This document shows, in pieces, positions 20,968 through 29,901 of a stretch of 64,000 nt of DNA (position 1 is its first letter; each line of letters begins with the position of its first letter). The position numbers were made by a program, and so were the translations under genes. The stretch is taken from NCBI RefSeq assembly GCF_017696085.1, contig NZ_JAAORH010000001.1, forward strand, positions 806,001 to 870,000, given 5' to 3'. The notes under the pieces are model-generated. The model saw nothing but the letters and a program-made list of their open reading frames with translations, did not search any database and had not been told where the DNA came from. The stretch comes from Prochlorococcus marinus XMU1410 (GTDB lineage Bacteria > Cyanobacteriota > Cyanobacteriia > PCC-6307 > Cyanobiaceae).

Positions 20968-21978
20968 TTGAATATTCCTGAAAATTCAAATACGAAAAGA
21001 ATTTCAATTGATTTACCTGAGGAACTAATTTCCAGGTTTGATCAATTACGAAAAGAGTGGGGATTTAGAGCAAGAGGACCTGTAATAGAAAAGATACTTA
21101 AAGAACTTCTTCAAGAAGATGATTTACTACCTAAGAACCAACAGCAAGAAATAGACTTTAACGAGAATAAAAATAATGAAAATTTAAATATTGATGAAGA
21201 TACTGCACTGGTATTAATTAAATCAGAAGTAAAAAAAGATGTTAATGAGATATCTTTGAATAAAAGATTTACAAATAACAATCAATATAAAGAAAAAGCC
21301 AACTCAAACATAAGCCTTCCGAATTTTGTTGAAAAAAAAGTAAAGAATCTAAGAAGAAGTATTAATTGTGAAAAATTAAAGGAGAATATTAATGATATTC
21401 AAATTAATACAATTAAAGAAACTGAATTAATAAAATGTCGAATTGAGTTAATTAGTCATTGGAAAACCTTATATGGATCAGTTCCTAATGATCATGTAGT
21501 AGAAGCTTCGATTGATTGGTTTGAAAGGGATATATGGCCAAATCTTGATGGGACTGAAAATCTACCCTTTACGTGGAGTGCTGCCAATAAATTAATGTCA
21601 GAATTATGCCCATTTTGGATAAAGAAAAATCCATCCCTTGAAATTGTTTTATTAATGATTGGTGTTTTAGAAGACCCTTTTGCTACATCAGATCTGATAA
21701 ATAGAATACCAACACTTATGAGAAGATTTGTAAGTAGATTTAAGCGAAATAATAGATCTAATTCATTTGAAACTTTGGACTCAACAATGACTGTACATGG
21801 AGCACTTAAATTATTGAATTTATCAACATCCGCAGGATCTGCTCATACGTTCCGTAAAATTAGGGAGGCCTATAAATCAATAGCCTTAGAGACGCATCCA
21901 GATGCAGGAGGATCAACAGATCAAATGAGAAAATTAAATGAAGCGTATCAATTGCTAAAAAATCTATATAGAAATTAG
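20968..21978 (+). CDS. Ribbon-helix-helix plus J-domain protein
   Basis: A 336-residue protein with an unusual architecture. Residues 9-50 (KRISIDLPEELISRFDQLRK onward) look like a CopG-type ribbon-helix-helix DNA-binding module. Residues 55-150 are a low-complexity, Asn/Glu/Lys-rich linker. Residues 155-260 form a conserved-looking helical region rich in Trp (HWKTLYG, IDWFERDIWP). The C-terminus (about 295-336) is a J-domain with the HPD tripeptide at 310-312 (THPDAGGS) after FRKIREAYKSIA. The HPD suggests it recruits an Hsp70 (DnaK). The start is TTG at 20968, as no ATG or GTG precedes the RHH strand. Two 47-bp palindromic repeats begin 10 bp after its stop. Function unknown; DNA binding is inference. 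Confidence 0.85.
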   Translation: MNIPENSNTKRISIDLPEELISRFDQLRKEWGFRARGPVIEKILKELLQEDDLLPKNQQQEIDFNENKNNENLNIDEDTALVLIKSEVKKDVNEISLNKRFTNNNQYKEKANSNISLPNFVEKKVKNLRRSINCEKLKENINDIQINTIKETELIKCRIELISHWKTLYGSVPNDHVVEASIDWFERDIWPNLDGTENLPFTWSAANKLMSELCPFWIKKNPSLEIVLLMIGVLEDPFATSDLINRIPTLMRRFVSRFKRNNRSNSFETLDSTMTVHGALKLLNLSTSAGSAHTFRKIREAYKSIALETHPDAGGSTDQMRKLNEAYQLLKNLYRN

Positions 21979-21987
21979 TATACTAAT

Positions 21988-22034
21988 TCTCATATAAGAC
22001 TATTTATAAGTCTACTTAATAGTCTCATATAAGA
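21988..22034. repeat. 47-bp palindromic repeat, copy 1
   Basis: First of three ungapped 47-bp copies (others at 22156 and 22685). It begins TCTCATATAAGAC and ends AATAGTCTCATATAAGA. Internal dyads include AGACT...AGTCT around position 22005. It is identical to copy 2 at about 38 of 47 positions by eye. Too GC-poor to be a strong rho-independent terminator; a protein-binding site is more likely. Confidence 0.75.
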
Positions 22035-22389
22035 TAGATGTTAAATTAATATTTCTTATTTTCATATATTATTTTTATTCAATCTTAAAAAACATTAATG
22101 ATGCATAAATGAAATTAAAATAAAATTTAATTTTTAAAATTCATTGTATAGCAAATCTTATATAAGACTTATTATAAGTCTATAAAATAGTCTCAAAGTA
22201 GATTAATAAGATAAAATAATTTATCAATTTAAATGAATCATACACAAGCTATCAATTGGCTAGGAAAAATTAAAAATTGAACAATAAATCAATAAAATAT
22301 GTCCTTTCAATGTCCAAGAAATAAAGAAGGGCTAGAAAGTCCTGCTATTAAAAGGTTTGGTGTCCTACTGTACTGCCTTAAAGACAGTA
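22035..22389. other. Intergenic region after the RHH/J-domain gene
   Basis: About 355 bp without a convincing gene. It holds repeat copy 2 (22156-22202). A possible 38-codon frame (22299-22415, plus) overlaps the end of the following minus-strand gene and has no other support. A 6-bp hairpin, GTACTG (22370-22375) with CAGTAC (22385-22390), abuts the stop of the minus-strand gene; it lacks a T-run, so it is only a weak terminator candidate. Confidence 0.5.
22156..22202. repeat. 47-bp palindromic repeat, copy 2
   Basis: Second copy, 168 bp after the first. It begins with the perfect 12-bp palindrome TCTTATATAAGA, followed by GACTTATTATAAGTC, a near-perfect dyad, and then ATAGTCTCA. The right end is the most diverged of the three copies. 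Confidence 0.75.
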
Positions 22390-22650
22390 CTACTTTGATT
22401 GTAGCTTTTCAATAGCAGTTTGTTTATCAATACTAGGAACATCACTTAATCCGTTTGCATCAAACCAAGGAGCACTAGCCCAATCAAATCCTTCCCCAAA
22501 GGTATTATCTGGTGCAGCTATATACCAATGACATGATGCATCTGGTATGTCAACAGCACATTTTGACCAATCATCTGACCACTGAGGAACTTGTACCCAC
22601 AACACTGAAGATAGAAGTAGAGATAGAATATTAATCATAACTATAATCAT
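22390..22650 (-). CDS. Small exported or membrane-anchored protein of unknown function
   Basis: Up to 86 residues; a downstream ATG at 22638 would give 82. The N-terminus is hydrophobic (MINILSLLLSSVLWVQVP), a signal peptide or anchor, and is followed by a small Trp- and Asp-rich domain (QWSDDWSKCAVDIP, DASCHWYIAAPD, FGEGFDWASAPWFD) with two cysteines that could form a disulfide in the periplasm. I do not recognise the family. It lies between repeat copies 2 and 3, with copy 3 about 35 bp upstream of its start, so the repeats may control it. Confidence 0.7.
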   Translation of the reverse strand: MIIVMINILSLLLSSVLWVQVPQWSDDWSKCAVDIPDASCHWYIAAPDNTFGEGFDWASAPWFDANGLSDVPSIDKQTAIEKLQSK

Positions 22651-22684
22651 ACAACAATAATTAGTATTATAGGATTATTACTTA

Positions 22685-22731
22685 TCTTATATAAGAATTA
22701 TGAATAGACTAACTAATAGTCTCATATAAGA
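22685..22731. repeat. 47-bp palindromic repeat, copy 3
   Basis: Third copy, beginning TCTTATATAAGA (perfect palindrome) and ending AATAGTCTCATATAAGA, the same right end as copy 1. It occupies the gap between the start of the small exported protein gene (22650) and the 3' end of pheT (22744), where the exported protein's promoter would be expected. Confidence 0.75.
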
Positions 22732-22743
22732 ATAGCAATACCA

Positions 22744-25188
22744 TTAATTCCTCAATTTAGTGTTAAAACATTTTTCAATATTAGAAATGATATTTGAATG
22801 TATTGATGTAATTTCCGAGTCCAGTAATGTTTTATCCTTATCTCTATAAGATAATCTAAATGTATAACTTATGTGATCATCTCCAAATTTAGTATCTTCA
22901 AAAACATCAAGTAAATTTACATCCTCTAAAAGATTTTTTCCTGTTTTTCTTATCAGTGATGTTATTTCGCTAATTAAAAATTTCTTATTAAAAACAAAAT
23001 TTATGTCCCTTTCCATTTTTGGAACAATTGGGTATTGCTTATAAATTGGAATCCATTTATTTTTTCTTGTACTAGCTGCCAAGAGGTTAGAAACACTTAT
23101 TTTAAATAAATATACTTTTTTTAATGACTTCTTTTCTAATATTAGTTTGGGATGTATTTCACCAAAATAACCTGAATCTTTCCCTTCAATAAATAATCTC
23201 GCTGTTCTTCCTGGATGAAGAAAGTCAATTGAATCAGTAGGTTTATCCTCTATTTTTAAGTTCAATGATGATAAGGCCTCTTTTAACTTTCCTCTGGCCT
23301 GGTAATAATTAAGATCGTTATCTTTGCCCGAATTTATCCATTTTCCAAATTTTTTATTTCCATAAATCACACCATTCAGAACTTCTTCTTGAATGAACTC
23401 AGTTTTCTTATAAAAAACATTTCCAATTTCAAATATATAACAACTTGCTTGTCCAGCTTTTATATTACGGTTCACTATCTCCAAATGTTCCTTCCAGATA
23501 TTATCTCTAAGACAGCTTGTTTCTAATAACAAAGGATTAGAAATCTTTATAAGTTTATCATTATCTTCAGGAACTAGAGAGTAGCTTAGTACCTCGTTAA
23601 AACCGTTTTCTATAAAACCATTTTTTACTTTTCTCAATGCCAATTGTTCTGATGTCAATTTACCAGGCTTAATTGGATTAGGAAGTTTTAAGTCGAATCT
23701 GTCATACCCTATTAATCTCGCTATTTCTTCAATTAAATCTATTTCTCTTATTAAATCATGTGATCTATTAGGAATTACTGCTACATCCCAGCCATATTCC
23801 TTATTCTTTAAAGTACAACCTATGAGTTTTAATTTATCAACTATTTCATTATCAGATAAATTTCTTTTTTCTAATTGATCATTAATTCTTAATGGACCAA
23901 GAATTTTATGTATTCGATTTCTCCGTAGTTTAATAAATATATCCTCATTACCTATTAAATTGGAAGTATTAATAATTGGTGAATTAATAGAAAAATATTC
24001 TTCTAAAAGATTAATTGCCCTTGTTACTGCACTTATTGTATTTTTTGATGAAATCCCTTTTTCATACCTGCTGCTAGATTCTGTTCTTATGCCAACCGCC
24101 TTTGAAGATTTTCTTATAGTAACTGGATTAAAAACAGCGCCTTCAAGGTAAATAGATGAGGTAGTATTAGTTACAGAAGTCTCTAAACCGCCTATCACAC
24201 CTGCAATAGCTACTGGTTTATCACAACATGTAATAACTGTGATATTTTCATTTAAGTCATATGCTTTACCATCTAAGCAAACAAGGCTTTCGTTATCCTT
24301 GCCTTTTCGTACAGAGAAATCTTCTGCAGAAACTTCTTTACCAATTAAATTTGACAGCTTATCTTTATCAAACGCATGCAAAGGTTGACCTTGTTCTAAA
24401 AGAATATAATTTGTCAAATCAACTAGAAGATTAATAGATTTTATACCTGATTTTTCTATACGGTCTTTAAGCCAATTTGGCGATAATTCCTCTCCATTTA
24501 CTCCATCAATACAACTTATTGTGTAGATGCAATTAAATCCTATAGCTTCTGGACAAAGTTTAATTCCCCTGAGTAAATGAATATTGTATTTATGGTTTAA
24601 TTCTGGAAAATTTAAGGTGGATTCTAATAGGGCAGAAATTTCACGGGCTATACCTATAACAGACATTCCGTCGGGTCTATTAGCTGTAATGGCTAAATCA
24701 TATATAAAATCATTTAATTCAAGCAAGTCAGACCCTGGAGTGCCCAATTCATGTTTTAAGGCTAAATCTTCATCAATGATCTCTATCCCTTCGCTAGAAT
24801 CCTCTAAACCAAGTTCCTGCAGTGAACATATCATTCCTTCACTCATTACACCTCTAATTTCACTTCTTTTAATAATTAAATCAACAGCATTTAATTTCGC
24901 GCCTACAGTAGCAACATAAACATAAATATTTGGTTTAATATTGCGCGCACCACAGATAATTTGTAAATTTTTTGAATTACCAATATCGACTTGGCAAATT
25001 GAAAGTTTGTCGGATCCTTCGTGTTTTAAAACAGATAATACCTTACCTAAAACAACACCATTTACATTTTCTGAACAATCTTCTAATGATTCAACTTCAA
25101 ATCCACCAATAGACAATTTCTCAGAGAGATCTTCAGGAGTAGAAGTTATTTCTACTAAATTATTCAACCAATTTTGAGAAACTTTCAT
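22744..25188 (-). CDS. pheT: Phenylalanyl-tRNA synthetase beta subunit
   Basis: Large subunit of the (alpha-beta)2 PheRS. It has 814 residues. Domains in order: an EMAP-type tRNA-binding domain (about 40-150, with GVVLGKVLSV and HEGSDKLSICQVDIG), the B3/B4 editing domain (about 205-375, with GQPLHAFD), the B5 domain (about 410-495), the catalytic-like core, and a C-terminal ferredoxin-fold anticodon-binding domain (about 720-814, with PKMERDINFVF). ATG start. pheS is not adjacent, as is common in cyanobacteria. It is divergent from rpmG, with about 100 bp between them. Confidence 0.97.
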   Translation of the reverse strand: MKVSQNWLNNLVEITSTPEDLSEKLSIGGFEVESLEDCSENVNGVVLGKVLSVLKHEGSDKLSICQVDIGNSKNLQIICGARNIKPNIYVYVATVGAKLNAVDLIIKRSEIRGVMSEGMICSLQELGLEDSSEGIEIIDEDLALKHELGTPGSDLLELNDFIYDLAITANRPDGMSVIGIAREISALLESTLNFPELNHKYNIHLLRGIKLCPEAIGFNCIYTISCIDGVNGEELSPNWLKDRIEKSGIKSINLLVDLTNYILLEQGQPLHAFDKDKLSNLIGKEVSAEDFSVRKGKDNESLVCLDGKAYDLNENITVITCCDKPVAIAGVIGGLETSVTNTTSSIYLEGAVFNPVTIRKSSKAVGIRTESSSRYEKGISSKNTISAVTRAINLLEEYFSINSPIINTSNLIGNEDIFIKLRRNRIHKILGPLRINDQLEKRNLSDNEIVDKLKLIGCTLKNKEYGWDVAVIPNRSHDLIREIDLIEEIARLIGYDRFDLKLPNPIKPGKLTSEQLALRKVKNGFIENGFNEVLSYSLVPEDNDKLIKISNPLLLETSCLRDNIWKEHLEIVNRNIKAGQASCYIFEIGNVFYKKTEFIQEEVLNGVIYGNKKFGKWINSGKDNDLNYYQARGKLKEALSSLNLKIEDKPTDSIDFLHPGRTARLFIEGKDSGYFGEIHPKLILEKKSLKKVYLFKISVSNLLAASTRKNKWIPIYKQYPIVPKMERDINFVFNKKFLISEITSLIRKTGKNLLEDVNLLDVFEDTKFGDDHISYTFRLSYRDKDKTLLDSEITSIHSNIISNIEKCFNTKLRN

Positions 25189-25289
25189 ATATATTTTTTA
25201 ATCAATGATGATAAAAGAAAAGAGTATATCTTCAAAAAAGTTTGTTGAAGATGTACAATAGAAAATTATACAATAAAGTATTAATTAAA

Positions 25290-25484
25290 ATGGCCAAAAA
25301 AGGGACAAGAGTAGTAGTGACCCTGGAATGTACTGAAGCTAGGACAAGCACAGATCCTAAGAGATCGAATGGTGTATCAAGATATACTACTGAAAAGAAT
25401 CGTAGAAATACAACAGAAAGATTAGAACTAAAAAAGTTTAATCCTCATTTAAACAGAATGACAATTCACAAAGAAATTAAGTAA
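25290..25484 (+). CDS. rpmG: 50S ribosomal protein L33
   Basis: A 64-residue ribosomal protein starting [17 protein letters not shown] and ending in the usual [14 protein letters not shown]-like tail. The frame is open 16 codons further upstream (to 25242), but those residues are unlike any L33, and the internal ATG at 25290 gives the normal family start. It carries no zinc-type CxxC pairs, so it is the zinc-free form. It is followed at 38 bp by rpsR. Confidence 0.95.
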   Translation: MAKKGTRVVVTLECTEARTSTDPKRSNGVSRYTTEKNRRNTTERLELKKFNPHLNRMTIHKEIK

Positions 25485-25490
25485 TCTAAT

Positions 25491-25520
25491 CAAATCAAAT
25501 CAAATCAAATTAAATTAAAT
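25491..25520 (+). repeat. Pentamer tandem repeat before rpsR
   Basis: Four CAAAT units followed directly by two TAAAT units fill the rpmG-rpsR gap up to two bases before the rpsR ATG. It displaces any purine-rich Shine-Dalgarno sequence, leaving an unstructured A/T-rich leader. Confidence 0.8.
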
Positions 25521-25521
25521 C

Positions 25522-25743
25522 ATGCCTAATTCAATTTTTAAAAAACAATTATCGCCTATCAAACCTGGAGATCCTATTGACTATAAGGATGTAGAACTTC
25601 TAAAAAAATTCATAACTGAGAGAGGCAAAATCCTACCAAGAAGGATGACAGGTTTAACCTCTAAGCAACAAAGAGATCTTACATTAGCTGTTAAGAGAGC
25701 CAGAATTGTAGCTCTTTTACCCTTCGTAAATCCAGAAGGATAA
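25522..25743 (+). CDS. rpsR: 30S ribosomal protein S18
   Basis: A 73-residue ribosomal protein of the small-subunit platform. The diagnostic segments [19 protein letters not shown], the RRMTGL turn and the [12 protein letters not shown]-terminus are all present. ATG start, preceded by the CAAAT/TAAAT pentamer repeat instead of a Shine-Dalgarno sequence. It pairs with rpmG in the standard cyanobacterial order. An RNase II-type gene follows at 45 bp. Confidence 0.97.
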   Translation: MPNSIFKKQLSPIKPGDPIDYKDVELLKKFITERGKILPRRMTGLTSKQQRDLTLAVKRARIVALLPFVNPEG

Positions 25744-25788
25744 TTTCATATTGAATGTAGTTGGCACTATAAACAATATCTCAAATAT

Positions 25789-26973
25789 TTGAAAGATTTA
25801 ACTAATTTAAAAACATATATTATTGACTCTGATGACCCACATGAGGTTGATGATGCTTTTTCATTAGAAATAAAAGGAGGAAATAAAAAAAATTTATGGA
25901 TACATATTAGTAATCCATGCAAACTCTTTTTGCATGACTCTAATGTTGATCTAAATGCAAGAAAGAGAAATAGCAGTTTATATTTAATTGATCAATATGT
26001 CCCGATGCTACCTAAAGATATTCTTGAAAAGGCAAATCTCGCTCAAAATAAAGTTTCAGAAACTATTAGTGCTGCAATAGAATTCAATGACGATGGATCA
26101 ATAAATAAATATGAAATAACTGAAGCAATAATAAAACCAAAATATCAATTAACATATGAGGATGCAAATGAAATATTAGAATTAGAACCTAAAGAAGAAA
26201 TAGAATTAATTGAGATTAAAAATTTATTAGAAAAAAGTATTAAGTTCAGAAAGAAAAAAGGAGCAATTATTTTTGACAGTCCTAATAGTAAAATTAAATT
26301 ATATGAGGATAAGATTATACTAACTAAATTAGAGAAAAATATATCACAAGTTATAGTTCAAGAATCAATGATATTAATGGGTTATGTAACAAGTTTATTT
26401 CTAGATAAATATAATTTAGCGGCTGCATTTAGGAGTCAAAAAATAAACTGCAACCCATCTGAAATACTTAATAAATACAATGATAGTGTTATTAAATATA
26501 TAATATTAAAACAATATATGGGAAGGAGTTACATAACTACTAAGCCAGGAATCCATGAATCATTAGGCCTTAAAATGTATGTACAATGTACATCACCATT
26601 AAGAAGATATCTTGATTTAATTATACAAAGGCAAGTCTATAATAAATTAAATAAATTCGATGTTTTAACTAAAGATTCAGTCTCTAATATTATTGAATAT
26701 TCAAAGAATAGACAATCAGAGAATAACAATATATTTAAAAATGATAAATTTAACTATTTAACCAAATTTTTTGAGAATGAAAAAAAAGCTTATTATAAAA
26801 TAATATTCGTTAAGTGGATTAATCATAAAAAAAATATTGCTTTGGTTTATTTCCCAGATTATTCACTAGAAATACTTATTACTCTTTTTGTCTCGATAGA
26901 AATATATAGTAATAAAATATATAAAGTTAAATATATTACAAATAATAGTAATCTTTTAGAATTTATTTATTAA
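25789..26973 (+). CDS. RNase II-type 3'-5' exoribonuclease, minimal form
   Basis: RNB-domain exoribonuclease that degrades RNA from the 3' end. It has 394 residues, whereas bacterial RNase II/R proteins are about 640-800, because the N-terminal cold-shock domains are missing. The catalytic aspartate cluster DSDDPHEVDDAFSLE is intact at residues 13-27, and the downstream signature CTSPLRRYLDLIIQRQ is present. The last 90 residues are diverged and only weakly resemble an S1 fold. The start is TTG at 25789, just before the catalytic motif. It lies after rpmG-rpsR, as in related cyanobacteria. Compare the longer RNB protein at 41.6 kb, which lacks these aspartates. Confidence 0.88.
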   Translation: MKDLTNLKTYIIDSDDPHEVDDAFSLEIKGGNKKNLWIHISNPCKLFLHDSNVDLNARKRNSSLYLIDQYVPMLPKDILEKANLAQNKVSETISAAIEFNDDGSINKYEITEAIIKPKYQLTYEDANEILELEPKEEIELIEIKNLLEKSIKFRKKKGAIIFDSPNSKIKLYEDKIILTKLEKNISQVIVQESMILMGYVTSLFLDKYNLAAAFRSQKINCNPSEILNKYNDSVIKYIILKQYMGRSYITTKPGIHESLGLKMYVQCTSPLRRYLDLIIQRQVYNKLNKFDVLTKDSVSNIIEYSKNRQSENNNIFKNDKFNYLTKFFENEKKAYYKIIFVKWINHKKNIALVYFPDYSLEILITLFVSIEIYSNKIYKVKYITNNSNLLEFIY

Positions 26974-27039
26974 TAAGATAATAAATACAATAGGTTGTTA
27001 TTTGTTTAAAAATATCTGTTAGTATTAATAAAAAACTTT

Positions 27040-28581
27040 ATGACTTTTGTCATTACTACACCTTTATACTATGTTAATGATAAACCTCATTTAGGAAGTG
27101 TATATACAACAATAATTTGTGACTCAATAGCTAGGTATAAAAGGCTTGCAGGTGAAGATGTTATTTTCATCACTGGTGTTGATGAGCATGGTTTAAAAAT
27201 ACAAAGAACAGCTAATGAAAAGGGTATTGAACCAAAATTACATTGTGATGAAATCTCAGAAGTCTTTAATAATAATTGGAAAAATTGGAATATAACCTTT
27301 GATAAATTTATAAGAACAAGCTCAAAAAATCATGAATTTGTTGTTAATGAATTTTATGAAAGAGTAAAAGCATCAGATGATATCTATATGGGAGTTCAAA
27401 AAGGTTGGTATTGTGTAGGTTGTGAAGAATTTAAAGATAATCCAGAAAACTCATCAACATACAAGTGCCCCATACATCAAAAAAATCTAGAATGGAAAAA
27501 TGAAGAGAATCTCTTTTTTAGGCTTTCGAAATATCAAAAAGAAATTGAGAAAATAATAAACCAACCTTCCTTTATAGAGCCAATAGAAAGGAAGAATGAA
27601 ATTATAAATTTTGTTTCTAAGGGATTAAAAGATTTTTCAATTTCAAGAACAAATGTCTCATGGGGAATTCCTGTTCCTGGTTACGATAACCATACCTTTT
27701 ATGTATGGTTTGATGCTTTACTTGGATATGTTAGTGCCATTAGTTCTGATGATAAAGATCATTCATTGAAAAAATCAATTACTGGAGGATGGCCAGCTGA
27801 TGTTCATTTAATTGGTAAAGATATACTGAGGTTCCATGCTGTATATTGGCCTGCAATGCTCATTTCTGCCAACATGAAAGTTCCTAAAAAAGTATTTGGG
27901 CATGGCTTTCTTACGAGAGAGGGGCAAAAAATGGGTAAAAGCTTGGGAAATGTACTCGACCCTAACTTATTGCTTTCAAAATATGGAAATAATCCTGTTA
28001 GATGGTATCTCATTAAAGACATATCACTGGGAAATGATGGAGATTTTCAAGATAAAAGATTTGTAGACATTATCAATAATGATTTAGCTAATACAATTGG
28101 TAATTTATTAAATAGAACATCATCTATGTCTAGAAAATGGTTTGATAATAAAGTGCCAAATAATGAAAAAGTTTTAAGTGAAAATAAATTAGAGAATTAT
28201 GCCAAAATTGCTGTTGAAAACTATATTCAAAACTTTGATAACTACAAATTAAATCTAGCAGCTAATGATGTGCTTAGCCTTGCAATTAATACAAATTTGT
28301 ATTTGAATGACAATCAGCCATGGATGTTAATAAAAGAGGAAGATAAACTAACTCTAGTTAAAGAAATAATATATAACGTATTAGAAAGTACCCGAATAAT
28401 AGGACTATTATTACTACCTTTATTGCCCGAATTATCTACAAAAATTAATGAACAACTTGGTTCTATATATAGAGAAGAAATTGCATGGAAACAACAATTA
28501 AGTTGGGGATTATTAGTTAGTAACTCAAGTCTTCCTAAACCCACTCCAATTATAAATAAACTGGAGTATGAGCAAGATTAA
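27040..28581 (+). CDS. metG: Methionyl-tRNA synthetase
   Basis: Class I synthetase that charges initiator and elongator tRNA-Met. It has 513 residues. The HIGH-type motif is PHLGS near residues 17-21 and the KMSKS loop is KMGKS at about residue 297. One CxxC zinc knuckle is visible (YCVGCEEF, then KCPIHQ), and there is no C-terminal EMAP tRNA-binding domain. ATG start. Its last 14 bases overlap lptC. fmt, which formylates its initiator product, and a tRNA-Met gene are also in the window. Confidence 0.97.
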   Translation: MTFVITTPLYYVNDKPHLGSVYTTIICDSIARYKRLAGEDVIFITGVDEHGLKIQRTANEKGIEPKLHCDEISEVFNNNWKNWNITFDKFIRTSSKNHEFVVNEFYERVKASDDIYMGVQKGWYCVGCEEFKDNPENSSTYKCPIHQKNLEWKNEENLFFRLSKYQKEIEKIINQPSFIEPIERKNEIINFVSKGLKDFSISRTNVSWGIPVPGYDNHTFYVWFDALLGYVSAISSDDKDHSLKKSITGGWPADVHLIGKDILRFHAVYWPAMLISANMKVPKKVFGHGFLTREGQKMGKSLGNVLDPNLLLSKYGNNPVRWYLIKDISLGNDGDFQDKRFVDIINNDLANTIGNLLNRTSSMSRKWFDNKVPNNEKVLSENKLENYAKIAVENYIQNFDNYKLNLAANDVLSLAINTNLYLNDNQPWMLIKEEDKLTLVKEIIYNVLESTRIIGLLLLPLLPELSTKINEQLGSIYREEIAWKQQLSWGLLVSNSSLPKPTPIINKLEYEQD

Positions 28582-29191
28582 TAGATTAATAATTTTCCTT
28601 CCATTTTTTATCCTTGGTTGTGCCTCAAATGTAATTGATGAAAATAAAGTAATACAAAAAATAGATAGTTTAGATATGAATATTTTCTCTCAGAGAGGCG
28701 AAAAAATATATTCAATTAGCAGTCCAAATTCAAGTTATGACAATATTCAATTAAAATTTGAAATAAAAAAACCTATCATAAATATTTTCAATGGGGAAAA
28801 AACTAAATATATTATTAGTTCAAAAGAATCTACATTATCTGACAACAATAAACTCCTGAAATTGAAAGGGAATGTTAAATTAATAACTCTTAAAAAAGAT
28901 GAGGATATTTTGTATGCTGATAATTTTATTTGGAATATAGAAAAGACTAACTATCTTTTAGAGGGTAATATAAGATTTGAAAATCAAAATATCATCTTAA
29001 ATTCAGGGAAAGCCATATTGGGTTCAGATAACATAATTGAATTTTTCAATCCAGTAAAATATATAATAAAAGATGAGAATAATGAAAATAAATATGAAAC
29101 AAATTCAGAAAACGCTTACTACAATTTAGATACTGAATCAGTAAGTTTTAAAGCAAAAGATAAAAGAGTTAAATCAATAATTTATTTTTAA
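28568..29191 (+). CDS. lptC: LPS export protein LptC
   Basis: A 207-residue protein of the LptC/OstA-like beta-jellyroll type that links the LPS ABC transporter to the periplasmic bridge. The N-terminus is a lipoprotein signal (IIFLPFFILGCAS) with a lipobox cysteine at residue 18, unlike E. coli LptC, which is held by a transmembrane helix. The body contains repeated short beta-strands such as LKGNVKLITL and LLEGNIRFE, typical of this fold. It overlaps metG by 14 bases and converges on the CCB gene, the two stops overlapping by 4 bases. Confidence 0.82.
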   Translation: MSKINRLIIFLPFFILGCASNVIDENKVIQKIDSLDMNIFSQRGEKIYSISSPNSSYDNIQLKFEIKKPIINIFNGEKTKYIISSKESTLSDNNKLLKLKGNVKLITLKKDEDILYADNFIWNIEKTNYLLEGNIRFENQNIILNSGKAILGSDNIIEFFNPVKYIIKDENNENKYETNSENAYYNLDTESVSFKAKDKRVKSIIYF

Positions 29192-29814
29192 ATTTTATTT
29201 TTTGAAAAAATATTATTAATTTTTTTGGACCAGTTATTAATCCATTTTTCATCAGACTTCGTAAAACACTTAGCACTCCAGCCTCCTATCAATATAAAAG
29301 CCTTATTATTTATAGGCACAACTAAGATAGATGGAATATCGGCGCAAAAATTAAAAAATTCATCTCTCCCAGGATAAAATTTAGTGTTTGCCAATGATAT
29401 TAATTTCATATCTTTTATAGATCTCAGACAAGTTTCCCCAGGTTCAAACTTATTACTTGAAGTAATTCCTCTTCTCAATATATTTGCGCCATCATTATGG
29501 ATTAATATTGCCGCTGCTGCTGTAGAAGTTAATATCGCTTCTGAACCCCATGCGAGTTCATCAATCACTTCATCCGGCATATTTCTATCGAAGAAAAAGT
29601 TATTTTCTCCTTTTAAATCAACTTTCTCACCAGCTACTGGTTCGAATTGTTTAAATAAGAAACCTATCAAAATAATAATTAATGAAGCAATTGCAGCTAA
29701 TACTTGTGCTCTTTCAAGCTCAGGAGTAATTGTTTCTATTGAAATGAAATTTGCTATCTGAAAAATAAAGATTATTGTACCGACTAATATTAATGATTTC
29801 GCATTGAATCCCAT
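29188..29814 (-). CDS. Cytochrome b6 heme ci assembly factor (CCB family, cofactor assembly of complex C subunit B)
   Basis: A 208-residue membrane protein of the CCB2/CCB4 (DUF2930) family, needed in plants and cyanobacteria to attach heme ci covalently to cytochrome b6. Two N-terminal hydrophobic helices (about 8-25 and 38-54) precede a soluble domain with the family block ILTSTAAAAILIHNDGANILRRG (about residues 92-114). The C-terminus has FILIGGWSAKCFTKSDEKW. ATG start at 29814. Its stop overlaps the lptC stop on the other strand, so the mRNAs are complementary at their 3' ends. Confidence 0.85.
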   Translation of the reverse strand: MGFNAKSLILVGTIIFIFQIANFISIETITPELERAQVLAAIASLIIILIGFLFKQFEPVAGEKVDLKGENNFFFDRNMPDEVIDELAWGSEAILTSTAAAAILIHNDGANILRRGITSSNKFEPGETCLRSIKDMKLISLANTKFYPGRDEFFNFCADIPSILVVPINNKAFILIGGWSAKCFTKSDEKWINNWSKKINNIFSKNKI

Positions 29815-29901
29815 ATTTAAAATATGTTATTTCTAATTAAATTATGCAAATATTATATTGTTTAGTACATTTAAAATTACTCAAACATATGGTTTTTAAT
29901 A

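Noticed and set aside
22299-22415. 38-codon frame on the plus strand
   Set aside because: It overlaps the end of the exported-protein gene by 26 bp, has unusual cysteine spacing and no ribosome-binding site. Recorded only in the intergenic entry.
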